Positions 51,109-59,371 of a stretch of DNA of 64,000 nt are shown piece after piece (the stretch's first letter is position 1; every line of letters starts with the position of its first letter). The notes beneath the pieces were generated by a model that had not been told where the DNA came from, searched no databases, and saw only the letters and a list, made by a program, of their open reading frames with translations. Position numbers and translations under genes: made by a program. The stretch is from WRDS01 sp964492775 (GTDB lineage Bacteria; Actinomycetota; Coriobacteriia; Anaerosomatales; PHET01), in assembly GCA_964492775.1 (NCBI GenBank), contig CAZBLH010000008.1:1-64000 (forward strand), written 5' to 3'.

Positions 51109-51975
51109 GTGAAGGCACTCAAGCTGGGAGTGATTGCGGCGCTCGCAATTGCTGCAATTGCGTTGGCAGGATGCGGTAGCTCCGACGGTACGTCGGCCGA
51201 CAGCGGGACCGACAGCGTTACGGGCTCGCTCACGGTTCAGGGCTCGGACACTATGGTGAACCTCGCCCAAGCGTGGGCCGAGGCCTATCAGACAGCAGAG
51301 CCCGGCGTAAGCATCTCCGTCACGGGCGGCGGCTCTGGAACCGGTATTGCATCGCTGATCAATGGCACGGTCGACTTCGCAAACGCTTCTCGGGAGATGA
51401 AGTCCGAGGAGATCGAACAGGTGAAGGCAGTCGGCGTAAGTCCGGTCGAGACCGAAGTCGCCAAGGACGGCATCGTCGTTCTCGTGAACCCGGCCAACAC
51501 AGTCGATGACCTGACGGTTGAGCAGCTCGGCAGGATCTATCGGGGCGAGATCCTCAACTGGAAGGAACTCGGCGGCGCGGACGCTGCTATCGTCCTGCTG
51601 GGGCGGGACACGTCCTCGGGAACGTACGAGTACTTCAAGGAAGAGGTCGTCGGCAAGGACTCTGAGTACGCGAAGTCCATGAAGAACCTCCAGTCGAGCC
51701 AGGCAATCGTCGACGAGGTCGGCAAGAACGCCAACGCGATCGGCTACGTCGGGATCGGTTATGAGAACGACGCGACCAAGCCCGTGAGAGTAGAGGGCGT
51801 GGCTGCATCGATCGACACCGTGCTGGATGGCACCTATCCGCTCAGCCGGGGCCTGTACATGTACAGCAGCGGCGAGCCGGAAGGCGCCAGGAAGGCCTAT
51901 CTCGACTGGATCATCAGCGCCGAGGGACAGAAGGTCGTCGCCGACCAGGGCTTCGTGCCGCTGCACAAGCAGTAG
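51109..51975 (+). CDS. pstS: PstS phosphate-binding lipoprotein
   Basis: 288-aa ABC-transporter substrate-binding lipoprotein. The lipobox LAGC places the lipidated Cys at 22. Phosphate-binding features are LTVQGSDTMVNL, TGGGSGTGIASL and LGRDTSSGTYEYF. The GTG start at 51109 has GGGGAG 5 nt upstream. First gene of pstSCAB. Expression likely depends on PhoP boxes upstream. Confidence 0.95.
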   Translation: MKALKLGVIAALAIAAIALAGCGSSDGTSADSGTDSVTGSLTVQGSDTMVNLAQAWAEAYQTAEPGVSISVTGGGSGTGIASLINGTVDFANASREMKSEEIEQVKAVGVSPVETEVAKDGIVVLVNPANTVDDLTVEQLGRIYRGEILNWKELGGADAAIVLLGRDTSSGTYEYFKEEVVGKDSEYAKSMKNLQSSQAIVDEVGKNANAIGYVGIGYENDATKPVRVEGVAASIDTVLDGTYPLSRGLYMYSSGEPEGARKAYLDWIISAEGQKVVADQGFVPLHKQ

Positions 51976-51993
51976 CGGCACCACGTCGGACAC

Positions 51994-52923
51994 ATGAGAC
52001 AACGACCTATCGTACATAGTGCGTCGCGACGCAGCCGCCTGGGATTGTCCCGGGCGGCTGACGCTCTCGTCAGACGTCTGATCGCCCTTTTCGGACTGGT
52101 GGCGATACTCATCCTCGCGGGCATCTTCGTGTTCCTCGCCTTAAACTCGATCAAGGCCATCCGCGAGGTTGGTCTGGTCTCCATGCTGACTGGCGCGGAT
52201 TGGTACCCGACGTCGGAACCGGCACGGTTCGGCTTCTTGCCATCCGAGGTTGGCTCGTTATGGGTGACCTTCGTAGCGTTACTGCTGTCCGTACCAGTCG
52301 GCATAGGCGCGGCAATCTACCTTTCCGAGTTCATGTCGGGGCGCCTCAAGGAGCTCGCCAAGGCCGTCGTCGAGTTCATGGCCGCCATACCCTCCGTCGT
52401 GTTAGGTCTGCTCGGAATCGCATTCGTTGTGCCGATGGTGCGCGACACTTTCGGCCTCTCGAGCGGACTCACCGCCTTCTCGGCGGGCTTGGTGGTTGGA
52501 GTGCTCTGCCTGCCCACGATCATCTCCATCAGCGAAGACGCCTTGCACGCCGTGCCTTCGTCTCTGCGCCAAGGCTCTCTCGCCCTGGGCAACACCCGCT
52601 GGCAGACCACCCGCAAGGTTGTTGTGCCGGCTGCAGGGTCTGGCATATTCGCGGCAACGATGCTCGGTCTGGGCCGGGCGATCGGCGAGACCATGGTCGT
52701 CCTGATGCTTGCAGGCAACTCCGGGCTCATCGTCCGAACGCCGTTCGAAGCGGCGCGCACCCTGACCGGCACCATCGCAGGAGAGATGGCGGAGGTTGTC
52801 CGTGGTGGACTCCACTTCTCAGTGCTCTTCGCCATGGCGCTCGTGCTGTTTGCCATCACGTTCGTCGTCAACCTTGCGGCCGACTCCGTGCTCGAGCGAC
52901 AGCGCCGCCGGTGGCGCAGATGA
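51994..52923 (+). CDS. pstC: PstC phosphate permease
   Basis: 309-aa inner-membrane permease with about six transmembrane segments. The ABC coupling loop is around PSSLRQGSLALGNTRWQT, and ARAIGETMVVL-like sequence (GRAIGETMVVLMLAGN) is the PstC signature. ATG at 51994, 18 nt after pstS. The stop overlaps the pstA ATG (ATGA). The N-terminus has an extra basic segment before TM1. Confidence 0.94.
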   Translation: MRQRPIVHSASRRSRLGLSRAADALVRRLIALFGLVAILILAGIFVFLALNSIKAIREVGLVSMLTGADWYPTSEPARFGFLPSEVGSLWVTFVALLLSVPVGIGAAIYLSEFMSGRLKELAKAVVEFMAAIPSVVLGLLGIAFVVPMVRDTFGLSSGLTAFSAGLVVGVLCLPTIISISEDALHAVPSSLRQGSLALGNTRWQTTRKVVVPAAGSGIFAATMLGLGRAIGETMVVLMLAGNSGLIVRTPFEAARTLTGTIAGEMAEVVRGGLHFSVLFAMALVLFAITFVVNLAADSVLERQRRRWRR

Positions 52924-53783
52924 CGAGCACCAGACGCATCCGTAACGCGAGGCGAGTCGAACAAGTGATGAGGCTCATCACTGGAGCGTGCCTCTTCGGA
53001 GTTGTCGGCCTGACGCTCCTTGTATTCGGTGCGATCCTGTTTCGAGGTCTCCCCTCAGTCTCAACGGAGTTCATCTTCGCCATGCCCAAGGAGAACATGA
53101 CGGCTGGCGGGATATGGCCCGCTATCGTCGGTACGTTCTGGCTGACGCTGGGCACCGCAGCCTTCGCCATTCCGATCGGGGTCTCCACCGGTGTCTACCT
53201 GGCCGAGTACTCGCGGAACGGGCGCTTGACGAGGATCATCCGACTGTCGATTGCGAATATGGCGGGTGTACCTTCCATCGTCTACGGCCTGTTCGGCCTA
53301 TCGGTCTTCGTCATGGTGATGAGGTTCAACCAGTCACTTCTGGCGGGCGCCCTTACTCTGGCCTGCCTCACGCTGCCGATAATCATCACGTCGACCGAGG
53401 AGTCGCTACGGCAGGTTCCGAGCGAACTTCGGCAGGCTTCCCTGGCGCTGGGCGCCACACGACTCAGAACGATTCTTCGCGTCGTTCTGCCCGCCGCCGG
53501 CCCCGGCATAGTCACCGGCGCTGTCCTGGGTCTTTCGCGTGCCGCCGGCGAGACGGCACCGATTCTTGTGACTGCCGCTGCCTTCTCGGCGCCCCTGCCG
53601 CGAACCCCATTCGATCGTGTCATGGCGCTGCCCTACCACCTCTACATCATGGCGACCCAAGCGGTTAAGCCGGCACCCCACGTCGTCTGGGGAACCGCCC
53701 TTGTGCTCGTAGCGGGCGTGACTGTTATCGGAGTGGCGGCGACGTCCTGGCGCTCCCGGCAAAGGAGAAGGATCAGATGGTGA
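52920..53783 (+). CDS. pstA: PstA phosphate permease
   Basis: 287-aa second permease subunit with six hydrophobic segments. The coupling loop reads VPSELRQASLALGATRLRT, followed by GLSRAAGETAPILVTAA, the PstA signature. The start was set at ATG 52920, overlapping the pstC stop by 4 nt; longer upstream frame is inside pstC. The stop overlaps pstB. Confidence 0.94.
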   Translation: MTSTRRIRNARRVEQVMRLITGACLFGVVGLTLLVFGAILFRGLPSVSTEFIFAMPKENMTAGGIWPAIVGTFWLTLGTAAFAIPIGVSTGVYLAEYSRNGRLTRIIRLSIANMAGVPSIVYGLFGLSVFVMVMRFNQSLLAGALTLACLTLPIIITSTEESLRQVPSELRQASLALGATRLRTILRVVLPAAGPGIVTGAVLGLSRAAGETAPILVTAAAFSAPLPRTPFDRVMALPYHLYIMATQAVKPAPHVVWGTALVLVAGVTVIGVAATSWRSRQRRRIRW

Positions 53784-54562
53784 GCCCCGGCACTGGTGTG
53801 TTCGACCTGCAGGACGTCTCGGTCGCTTACGGCAAAGAGACCGCCATCGCCGGAGTGTCGATGCACATTCCGAGTCGCTCGGTCACCGCGCTCATCGGCC
53901 CATCAGGCTGCGGCAAGTCCACGTTGCTGCGCTGCCTGAATCGGATGAACGATGAGATCGGCAACGTCACTGTGGGCGGAGACATTCGTCTGGACGGCAA
54001 GGACATCAACGGTCGCGAGGTCGACGCGGTGGAGCTGCGCACGCGAGTCGGAATGGTGTTTCAGAGGGCGAACCCGTTCCCCATGTCGATCTATGACAAC
54101 GTCGTCTACGGCCCCAAGACGCTGGGCGTCAGGAAGAAGTCCGACCTCGACGACATCGTCGAGAGCGCGCTCACCGATGCGGCACTGTGGGCTGAGGTCA
54201 AAGGCTCGCTCAAGAAGCACGCCTTCGAGCTCTCCGGTGGCCAGCAGCAGAGACTGTGCATTGCGCGCGCACTCGCGACGAGCCCCGAAGTGCTCTTGAT
54301 GGACGAGCCGGCATCGGCGCTGGATCCGATCTCGACGCAGCAGATCGAAGACACGATCGCCGAACTGAAGTCCCAGATCACCATCGTCATCGTCACCCAC
54401 AACATGCAGCAGGCCGCCCGAATATCGGACCAGACGGCGTTCATGCTTCGCGAGTCTGTGGATCGTCCGTCTGCGCTGATCGAAGTCTCCTACACGCATC
54501 AGATGTTCACGAATCCGACCGACAAGCGCACCGAGGCTTACATCACCGGCCGTTTTGGCTAG
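53777..54562 (+). CDS. pstB: PstB phosphate ABC ATPase
   Basis: 261-aa ATPase. Walker A GPSGCGKST, Q-loop MVFQRANPFPMS (typical PstB), signature ELSGGQQQR and Walker B VLLMDEPASALDP are intact; the switch His is in VTHNMQQAARI. AAGGAG lies upstream of the ATG, which overlaps the pstA stop. No phoU follows; the next genes are on the opposite strand. The 90-bp gap after it holds nothing recognisable. Confidence 0.95.
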   Translation: MVSPGTGVFDLQDVSVAYGKETAIAGVSMHIPSRSVTALIGPSGCGKSTLLRCLNRMNDEIGNVTVGGDIRLDGKDINGREVDAVELRTRVGMVFQRANPFPMSIYDNVVYGPKTLGVRKKSDLDDIVESALTDAALWAEVKGSLKKHAFELSGGQQQRLCIARALATSPEVLLMDEPASALDPISTQQIEDTIAELKSQITIVIVTHNMQQAARISDQTAFMLRESVDRPSALIEVSYTHQMFTNPTDKRTEAYITGRFG

Positions 54563-54652
54563 GTACTCCACCTTGCGACGCCCGCGTCCGCAGCGCGCTG
54601 TGCGACGCGACGATAGAGATGCCTCCGACCCACGTCGCACAAGACCCCGTTC

Positions 54653-55090
54653 TCAGCTACTGACCAACCCAAAGAACCGCTCAAAGAACTCCGTGAGCGC
54701 GGCCAACACGCGCCGCTTCTTCTCGCCATGTCCACCATCCGGCGTGAATCGCGACACCGGAGGCAGCACCTCGGTGATAGCACTGCCCGTGGTCTGCATC
54801 ACACCATCACGGAAAGCCATGTCGATATCGGCGCGTGTAGCGTCCGGGTGTAGGTTCTCAGCTTCAACGATAGCGTTCAGCTCAGCATCACAGCGTTCCC
54901 TGATGAAAGCGTCCCACTCGGCGTCGACTTCGCCACTGGGAGACACGCTGTCGACAAACGCCTCGATCAGGTCCTTCTTGCTTCGGAGCGTGGGGCTAGC
55001 GTCGACTGCACGCGAGATTGAGGCGCGAAGCTCACCATCCTCGCCGTCACCACGGGTCCTTCGCCATTTCTCGACGAGCATCAGGATCGA
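54653..55090 (-). pseudogene. hsdR: hsdR C-terminal remnant
   Basis: About 145 codons matching only the C-terminus of EcoEI-type type I restriction subunit R: SILMLVEKWRRTRGDGED at the break, RDGVMQTTGSAITEVLPPVSRF (cited in part) and GGHGEKKRRVL at the end. The nuclease and DEAD helicase domains (normally ~650 residues) are missing and no start codon exists. The 5' end is joined out of frame to truncated hsdS at about 55088-55097. It cannot make a restriction subunit. Confidence 0.85.
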
Positions 55091-55580
55091 GCGGCGGGAC
55101 CGGGATGCTGATCTTCTCCAGGGACCTAGCGGATACATCGATGACCTTCGTGCCGGTAGCGTACTTCTTCTTCTGATTGAAGAAGTCCGGTGTCTGAAAC
55201 CAATATGCGATGTACCTCGGGTCCTGCTTGTGCTTGAAGACGGTGGCGTGACCACCGGTGACAATAGTGTCTGCACCAAGCCAGGCGACGGCCTTACCCA
55301 CGTCATTCAAGTTCTCGCTGGTGTTGGTGATGATCACGTCACCCGGAGCGACTTGGGCCAAGCGTGCGGCAGTCTCAGGGGCAACGAATGAACGGGTCAC
55401 CTCAGTCCACGTGCCGTAGAAGGTGTAGATCTGGCCGTAGTGGATGGCACCGACACCCGACTCGGTGAAGTCGGACTTGGGCATACCATTGCCTCGCACC
55501 AGTTCGCCGAGCTCGCCCATCAGTCGGCGAGGAACCCCTTGAGGGCAGAGCTTTCGGAGTAGGTCGTCGATTCTGCTCAC
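55047..55580 (-). pseudogene. hsdS: truncated hsdS specificity subunit
   Basis: 177-aa frame holding only one target-recognition domain of a type I specificity subunit (SRIDDLLRKLCPQGVPRR at the start, IHYGQIYTFYGTW, DVSARSLEKISIPVPPL). Normal HsdS has ~400 residues and two such domains; this one stops just after PVPPL, the start of the conserved helix, and its last ~12 residues are hsdR DNA read in another frame. The GTG at 55580 overlaps the Mrr-like stop by 4 nt. A half-subunit might dimerise, so some methylation cannot be excluded. Confidence 0.82.
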
Positions 55581-56494
55581 TCGAAGAAATCCTCGTCTAC
55601 CTCGACGATGTTGATCGTCTGCTTCACCTGGACACCGACGCCGTAGCGAATCATCAAGCCGGTGAGTCTGGTGCCGTCGATGAGGATGATGCGGGTATGT
55701 GCCTGCTCGGCATACTCAGTGGCACCCGATGAGAAGCGACCCGTGGTGATGAAGACGCCGGTGGAAGCCTTGCCGCTCAGTGCCCCCACGAACCGCTGGA
55801 TGTCGGGACGACCCACAGGGTTGTCGCTCGCGTACCGCTTGGCTTGGATGTAGAGACGATCCAGACCCAGCGCGTCGCGGTCGATGATGCCGTCAATCCC
55901 GCCGTCACCGGATGCCTGGGTGACCACCGCTCGGCCGTCGGCGCCTCCGTAGCCCATGCCCACGAGCAGCTTGACCACAGCGTTCTCAAAGAACGTGGGG
56001 TCTTGCTCCTGCAGGCGGGAGAGCAGGTCGGTCGCTACATCGGCGTGGACTCGACTTATGCCCTGCGCAATCTGCTCGTGTGGATCGAGCTGATCTGCGC
56101 CCGTCGCCTCTGCACCAACTGGCTGCTTCGGCTCGTCGGTGGTCTTTTTCGTCCACCACTCATCGCCCGGGACCGCGAGTTGCCTGAAGTCGGCCTCGGT
56201 CAGACCGCCTGGATAATCCCGCAGGACTTCGCGGCCCTTGTCGGTAATCGCGTAGTGGGCCCGCTTCGGCCTGTTCAGTGCCTGGATCCGGGTCAGGTAC
56301 GACACAGCCCAACCAATGCGGCTGTCAGTGAGCGGGTCACCGGTCGACGGGATGGTGAGCGCACGCTGCTCGGGAGTGAACTCGTACGTGTCTGCCAGAC
56401 CCCTGAGGATCTCGCGTCGGGTGAGTGTCGCACCGTCCTGCATGAACGCCAGCACCGGTATCGCGAACTCGTTCCAAGCAGGCAGCGTCGTCAC
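55577..56494 (-). CDS. Mrr-like restriction endonuclease
   Basis: 305-aa type IV-like nuclease. An N-terminal winged-helix Mrr_N domain (~1-95; RREILRGLADTYEFTPEQ) and a C-terminal Mrr_cat PD-(D/E)XK domain (~165-290) with GDGGIDGIIDRD and YIQAKRY as the D...QxK active site. Such enzymes cut modified DNA. ATG overlaps the hsdM stop by 4 nt and the stop overlaps hsdS, so it is built into the type I operon between M and S. Confidence 0.9.
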   Translation of the reverse strand: MTTLPAWNEFAIPVLAFMQDGATLTRREILRGLADTYEFTPEQRALTIPSTGDPLTDSRIGWAVSYLTRIQALNRPKRAHYAITDKGREVLRDYPGGLTEADFRQLAVPGDEWWTKKTTDEPKQPVGAEATGADQLDPHEQIAQGISRVHADVATDLLSRLQEQDPTFFENAVVKLLVGMGYGGADGRAVVTQASGDGGIDGIIDRDALGLDRLYIQAKRYASDNPVGRPDIQRFVGALSGKASTGVFITTGRFSSGATEYAEQAHTRIILIDGTRLTGLMIRYGVGVQVKQTINIVEVDEDFFE

Positions 56495-58062
56495 GGCTGG
56501 CTCCCCTCCAAGTCGGCCACGATCGCATCTATCTGAGTCCGAAGTTCGCTCTGCCTTGCCACGATCCGGGCGATCTCGGCGTTGAGCGCAATGATGTCGA
56601 CGGGTTCGCGAGTGTCCTCCTGCTCGACGTACGAGGACACGGCGAGGTTGTATTCGTTCTCGGCAATCTCGGAGTTGGGAACCAGTCGAGCGAAGTGCTC
56701 GGCGTCAACGCGAGCGGTGAAGGCGTCGAGGATCTTGTCTCGGTTCGCCTCGGTGAGCTTGTTCTTGTTGCCGCCCCGGACGAACTCGGCTGATGCGTCG
56801 ATGAACAGCGTCGCATTGTCTGTCTTCGACTTCTTGAGCACGATGATGCAGGTGGCGATCGTGGTGCCGAAGAACAGGTCGGGTGGCAGCTGGATGACGG
56901 TGTCGACGTAGTTGTTGTCAATGAGGTACTTGCGGATCTTTCGCTCGGCTCCCCCGCGGTAGAGCACGCCGGGGAACTCGACGATGGCGGCCGTGCCGTC
57001 GACAGCAAGCCAGCTCAAGATATGCATGGTGAAAGCGAGGTCGGCCTTCGACTTCGGTGCGAGCACACCCGCAGGCGCGAACCGCGGGTCGTTGATCAGG
57101 AGCGGGTTCGCGTCGCCGTCCCACTTGATGGAGTAGGGCGGGTTCGACACGATCGCCTCGAATGGCTCGTCATCCCAGTGCGCCGGGTCGATTAGCGTGT
57201 CGCCGTGCGCGAGGTCGAACTGCTCGTAGTTCACGTCGTGCAGGAACATGTTGATCCTGGCGAGGTTGTAGGTGGTCAGGTTGATCTCCTGGCCGAAGAA
57301 GCCCTGACGCACGTTCTCTTTGCCCAGCACCTTGGCGAACTGCAGCAGCAGCGAGCCCGAGCCGCACGCCGGGTCGTAGACCTTGTTGACCTCGGTCTTG
57401 CCCACCACCGTGATCTGGGCGAGGAGCTCGCTCACCTCTTGGGGCGTGTAGTACTCGCCCCCCGACTTGCCTGCGCTCGACGCATACATCTGCATCAGAT
57501 ACTCGTAGGCGTCACCGAATGCGTCGATGGTGTGGTCATCGAAACGGCCCAAGTCGAGGTCGCCAATGGCGTCCAGTAGCTTGACGAGCTTCTCATTGCG
57601 CTTGGCGACAGTGGCTCCGAGCTTGGCGCTGTTCACGTCGAGGTCATCGAACAGGCCCTTGAGGTCGTCTTCGCTATCAGCGCCAACAGCCGAGCCTTCC
57701 ACGTTGCGGAAAACACGCTCGAGCGTCTCATTCAGATTCGGATCATGTGGAGCCTGCGCTCTGACGTTGCAGAACAGTTCACTCGGAAGGATGTAGAACC
57801 CCTTCTCGGCGACTGTTTCCGCGCGTCCGAACTCGGCTTCCTGATCCGAAAGCCTCGCGTAGTCGAAATCGACACTCCCCGCAGCCCGCTCCTGCTCATT
57901 CAGATACGCTGTCAGGTTCTCCGAAATGAAGCGGTAGAAGAGCATCCCAAGCACGTAGCTCTTGAAGTCCCAGCCATCCACGGACCCGCGCAAGTCATTC
58001 GCAATCCGCCAGATGGTCTTGTGCAGCTCCGCCCGCTGAGCTTCCTTGGTGTCTGGCACCAT
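56491..58062 (-). CDS. hsdM: type I modification methylase subunit
   Basis: 523-aa N6-adenine methylase subunit. The N-terminal HsdM_N helical domain (~1-130) is followed by the N6_Mtase domain with SAM motif YDPACGSGSLLLQ and catalytic NPPYSIKW; SGGEYYTPQEVSELLA precedes it. Looks intact. The start was set at ATG 58062, with GGGAG 8 nt upstream. With hsdS truncated and hsdR reduced, its specificity is unclear. Confidence 0.94.
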   Translation of the reverse strand: MVPDTKEAQRAELHKTIWRIANDLRGSVDGWDFKSYVLGMLFYRFISENLTAYLNEQERAAGSVDFDYARLSDQEAEFGRAETVAEKGFYILPSELFCNVRAQAPHDPNLNETLERVFRNVEGSAVGADSEDDLKGLFDDLDVNSAKLGATVAKRNEKLVKLLDAIGDLDLGRFDDHTIDAFGDAYEYLMQMYASSAGKSGGEYYTPQEVSELLAQITVVGKTEVNKVYDPACGSGSLLLQFAKVLGKENVRQGFFGQEINLTTYNLARINMFLHDVNYEQFDLAHGDTLIDPAHWDDEPFEAIVSNPPYSIKWDGDANPLLINDPRFAPAGVLAPKSKADLAFTMHILSWLAVDGTAAIVEFPGVLYRGGAERKIRKYLIDNNYVDTVIQLPPDLFFGTTIATCIIVLKKSKTDNATLFIDASAEFVRGGNKNKLTEANRDKILDAFTARVDAEHFARLVPNSEIAENEYNLAVSSYVEQEDTREPVDIIALNAEIARIVARQSELRTQIDAIVADLEGSQP

Positions 58063-58131
58063 CCCGAGAGACTCCCCCTCAAGTCGACGGAACAAACTGC
58101 TTCATACTCGCACAATCGTCCATAGCCGAGG

Positions 58132-58344
58132 CTACATTAGCGGTAGCAGCGCGGCGCCTTCCGAAAGCGCGAACACAAGGCATGCGAGTCCTAGTGACGT
58201 TGCGACAAGCTGAAGCCACCGCTCGTGACCGCTCCAGTCCCACCACTCGGATCCCCACCGCGCTCTCAGTAGCGTCGTGCCCATCACAAATGACCCAATC
58301 GTGATCCGCGTCCGCGGCTCAACTGCAATCGCGGCTGCTGACAA
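58132..58344 (-). CDS. possible small membrane protein
   Basis: 70-aa frame upstream of hsdM with one clear C-terminal hydrophobic segment (LQLVATSLGLACLVFAL) and a weaker one near residues 13-26. TTG start, no good ribosome-binding site, no family recognised. It may be a real small protein or a chance frame in the scar between the hsd operon and the tRNA fragment. Confidence 0.3.
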   Translation of the reverse strand: MSAAAIAVEPRTRITIGSFVMGTTLLRARWGSEWWDWSGHERWLQLVATSLGLACLVFALSEGAALLPLM

Positions 58345-58577
58345 TGCATTCTTGGCGAATCCCGAGCCTCAGCCCCTTCCGTGTGTGGCCGGAGGCTAGC
58401 AAGCGCCGCTGACATCGACCGGTTAGAAGACGGCAAGACCCGTGTCAGGCACCGGCACAGTGGCCCCGCCCCTCGGGGCCGACGACACCGCACCCCACTT
58501 GGTGCCGTCACTGCAAATCCTAGCCTCGCCCAAGCAAGAAAGCCCCACCGCAAGGGCAGGGCTTTCGCTGATTCCTA
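58345..58577. other. gene-free chromosomal flank of tRNA-Phe fragment
   Basis: No coding frame could be supported. It contains a GC hairpin GGCCCCG/CGGGGCC at 58462-58480 and, next to the tRNA fragment, the terminator listed separately. It is probably the original downstream flank of a tRNA-Phe gene. Confidence 0.5.
58538..58566 (-). terminator. terminator after the tRNA-Phe fragment
   Basis: On the minus strand GAAAGCCC pairs with GGGCTTTC (8 bp) around a 13-nt loop, followed by TTG-rich sequence. It lies 12 bp beyond the CCA end of the tRNA-Phe fragment, as expected for the native terminator of the former tRNA gene. Confidence 0.6.
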
Positions 58578-58620
58578 TGGTGGCCAGAGACGGACTTGAA
58601 CCGCCGACACGGGGATTTTC
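58578..58620 (-). other. tRNA-Phe 3' fragment, probable attachment site
   Basis: On the minus strand, 43 nt match the 3' end of tRNA-Phe (anticodon-side GAAAATCCCC, GTGTCGGCGGTTCAAGTCC, then the acceptor strand and CCA). The 5' half is absent: the sequence before GAAAATC does not form the D arm or acceptor partner. This is the usual trace left at the far end of an element integrated into a tRNA gene. The regenerated tRNA should lie to the right of the element, beyond 64000. Confidence 0.8.
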
Positions 58621-58658
58621 GGAGTGAGCATATCGCCTGTTGAGGACCCCGTGTCGGC
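58603..58658. repeat. 12-bp inverted repeat at the attachment site
   Basis: GCCGACACGGGG (58603-58614, inside the tRNA fragment) and CCCCGTGTCGGC (58647-58658) are perfect inverted copies 32 bp apart. The second copy lies just inside the element. It may be a recombinase arm site or second core-like site. Confidence 0.6.
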
Positions 58659-58736
58659 ATCCCTTGACATGCCCTTCACTTCACACGCCAGTTGAAGGGC
58701 CACGGGATGGCCAGTAGTCCAACCCGGAACCCTGCG

Positions 58737-59243
58737 CTAGATCCGCTTTCCGCCAGTACCGGGAAGTTCGAACCCTACTTTCCCACCGACGAACACGACT
58801 GCAAGGAGCAAGGCGCCTCCTACAGCCGCGCCCATGATGGAGTACATCTCCCTCACAAACTGCTTATTCTCCGTATCCTTCGCGTACTCCAGCTTGCCGG
58901 TATCCATAAGTAGATCGAGGATGTACTTCCTCTGCTCCCATGGCAGATCTTCGACCTCAAGCTGCCCTCTTAGGATCTCCCGTATCTCCCGAAACGCCTC
59001 GTGCACCTGCGCCATGCTCTGCTTGTTATCTGCATGAGCAGACTCGTGAGCCTTCTGCATCACGTTGATGGCCTCTAGCGCGAAGCTGGTGAACTCGGGA
59101 AGCTGCTCGACGATCTTTAGGGCGACTTCCTTGTCCACGTCGGGCAGCATGGCCGCGAACCGCGTGACGTTGTCCCTGGACAAGTTTCGCCAAGTGTCGA
59201 TACCAAGGGCCTTCTTGATGTCGTCCTCGTTCGTGTACCTCAA
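58737..59243 (-). CDS. membrane-anchored protein of unknown function
   Basis: 168-aa protein. Residues ~1-110 are helical and charged (MLPDVDKEVALKIVEQLPEF, QVHEAFREIREILRGQLEV); one membrane helix lies near the C-terminus (IMGAAVGGALLLAVVFVGG). No family recognised. The TTG at 59243 is preferred because GGGAGG lies 6 nt upstream; the TTG two codons earlier abuts it. Last gene of the integrative-element operon visible here. A tail-anchored, membrane-acting effector or regulator is possible but unproven. A GCCCTTCA/TGAAGGGC hairpin lies just downstream (58670-58700). Confidence 0.75.
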   Translation of the reverse strand: MRYTNEDDIKKALGIDTWRNLSRDNVTRFAAMLPDVDKEVALKIVEQLPEFTSFALEAINVMQKAHESAHADNKQSMAQVHEAFREIREILRGQLEVEDLPWEQRKYILDLLMDTGKLEYAKDTENKQFVREMYSIMGAAVGGALLLAVVFVGGKVGFELPGTGGKRI

Positions 59244-59371
59244 GAGCAACCTCCCATGATGTCGTCAGATCTACGATGCACAACGTGCGGACGCTCGCGT
59301 CTTGTGCTCGTCCATCAGGCGGCGTAGAGCGAAAGACGTTGGCCACCAGAAGGAAGGGCGGGACAGACCAT

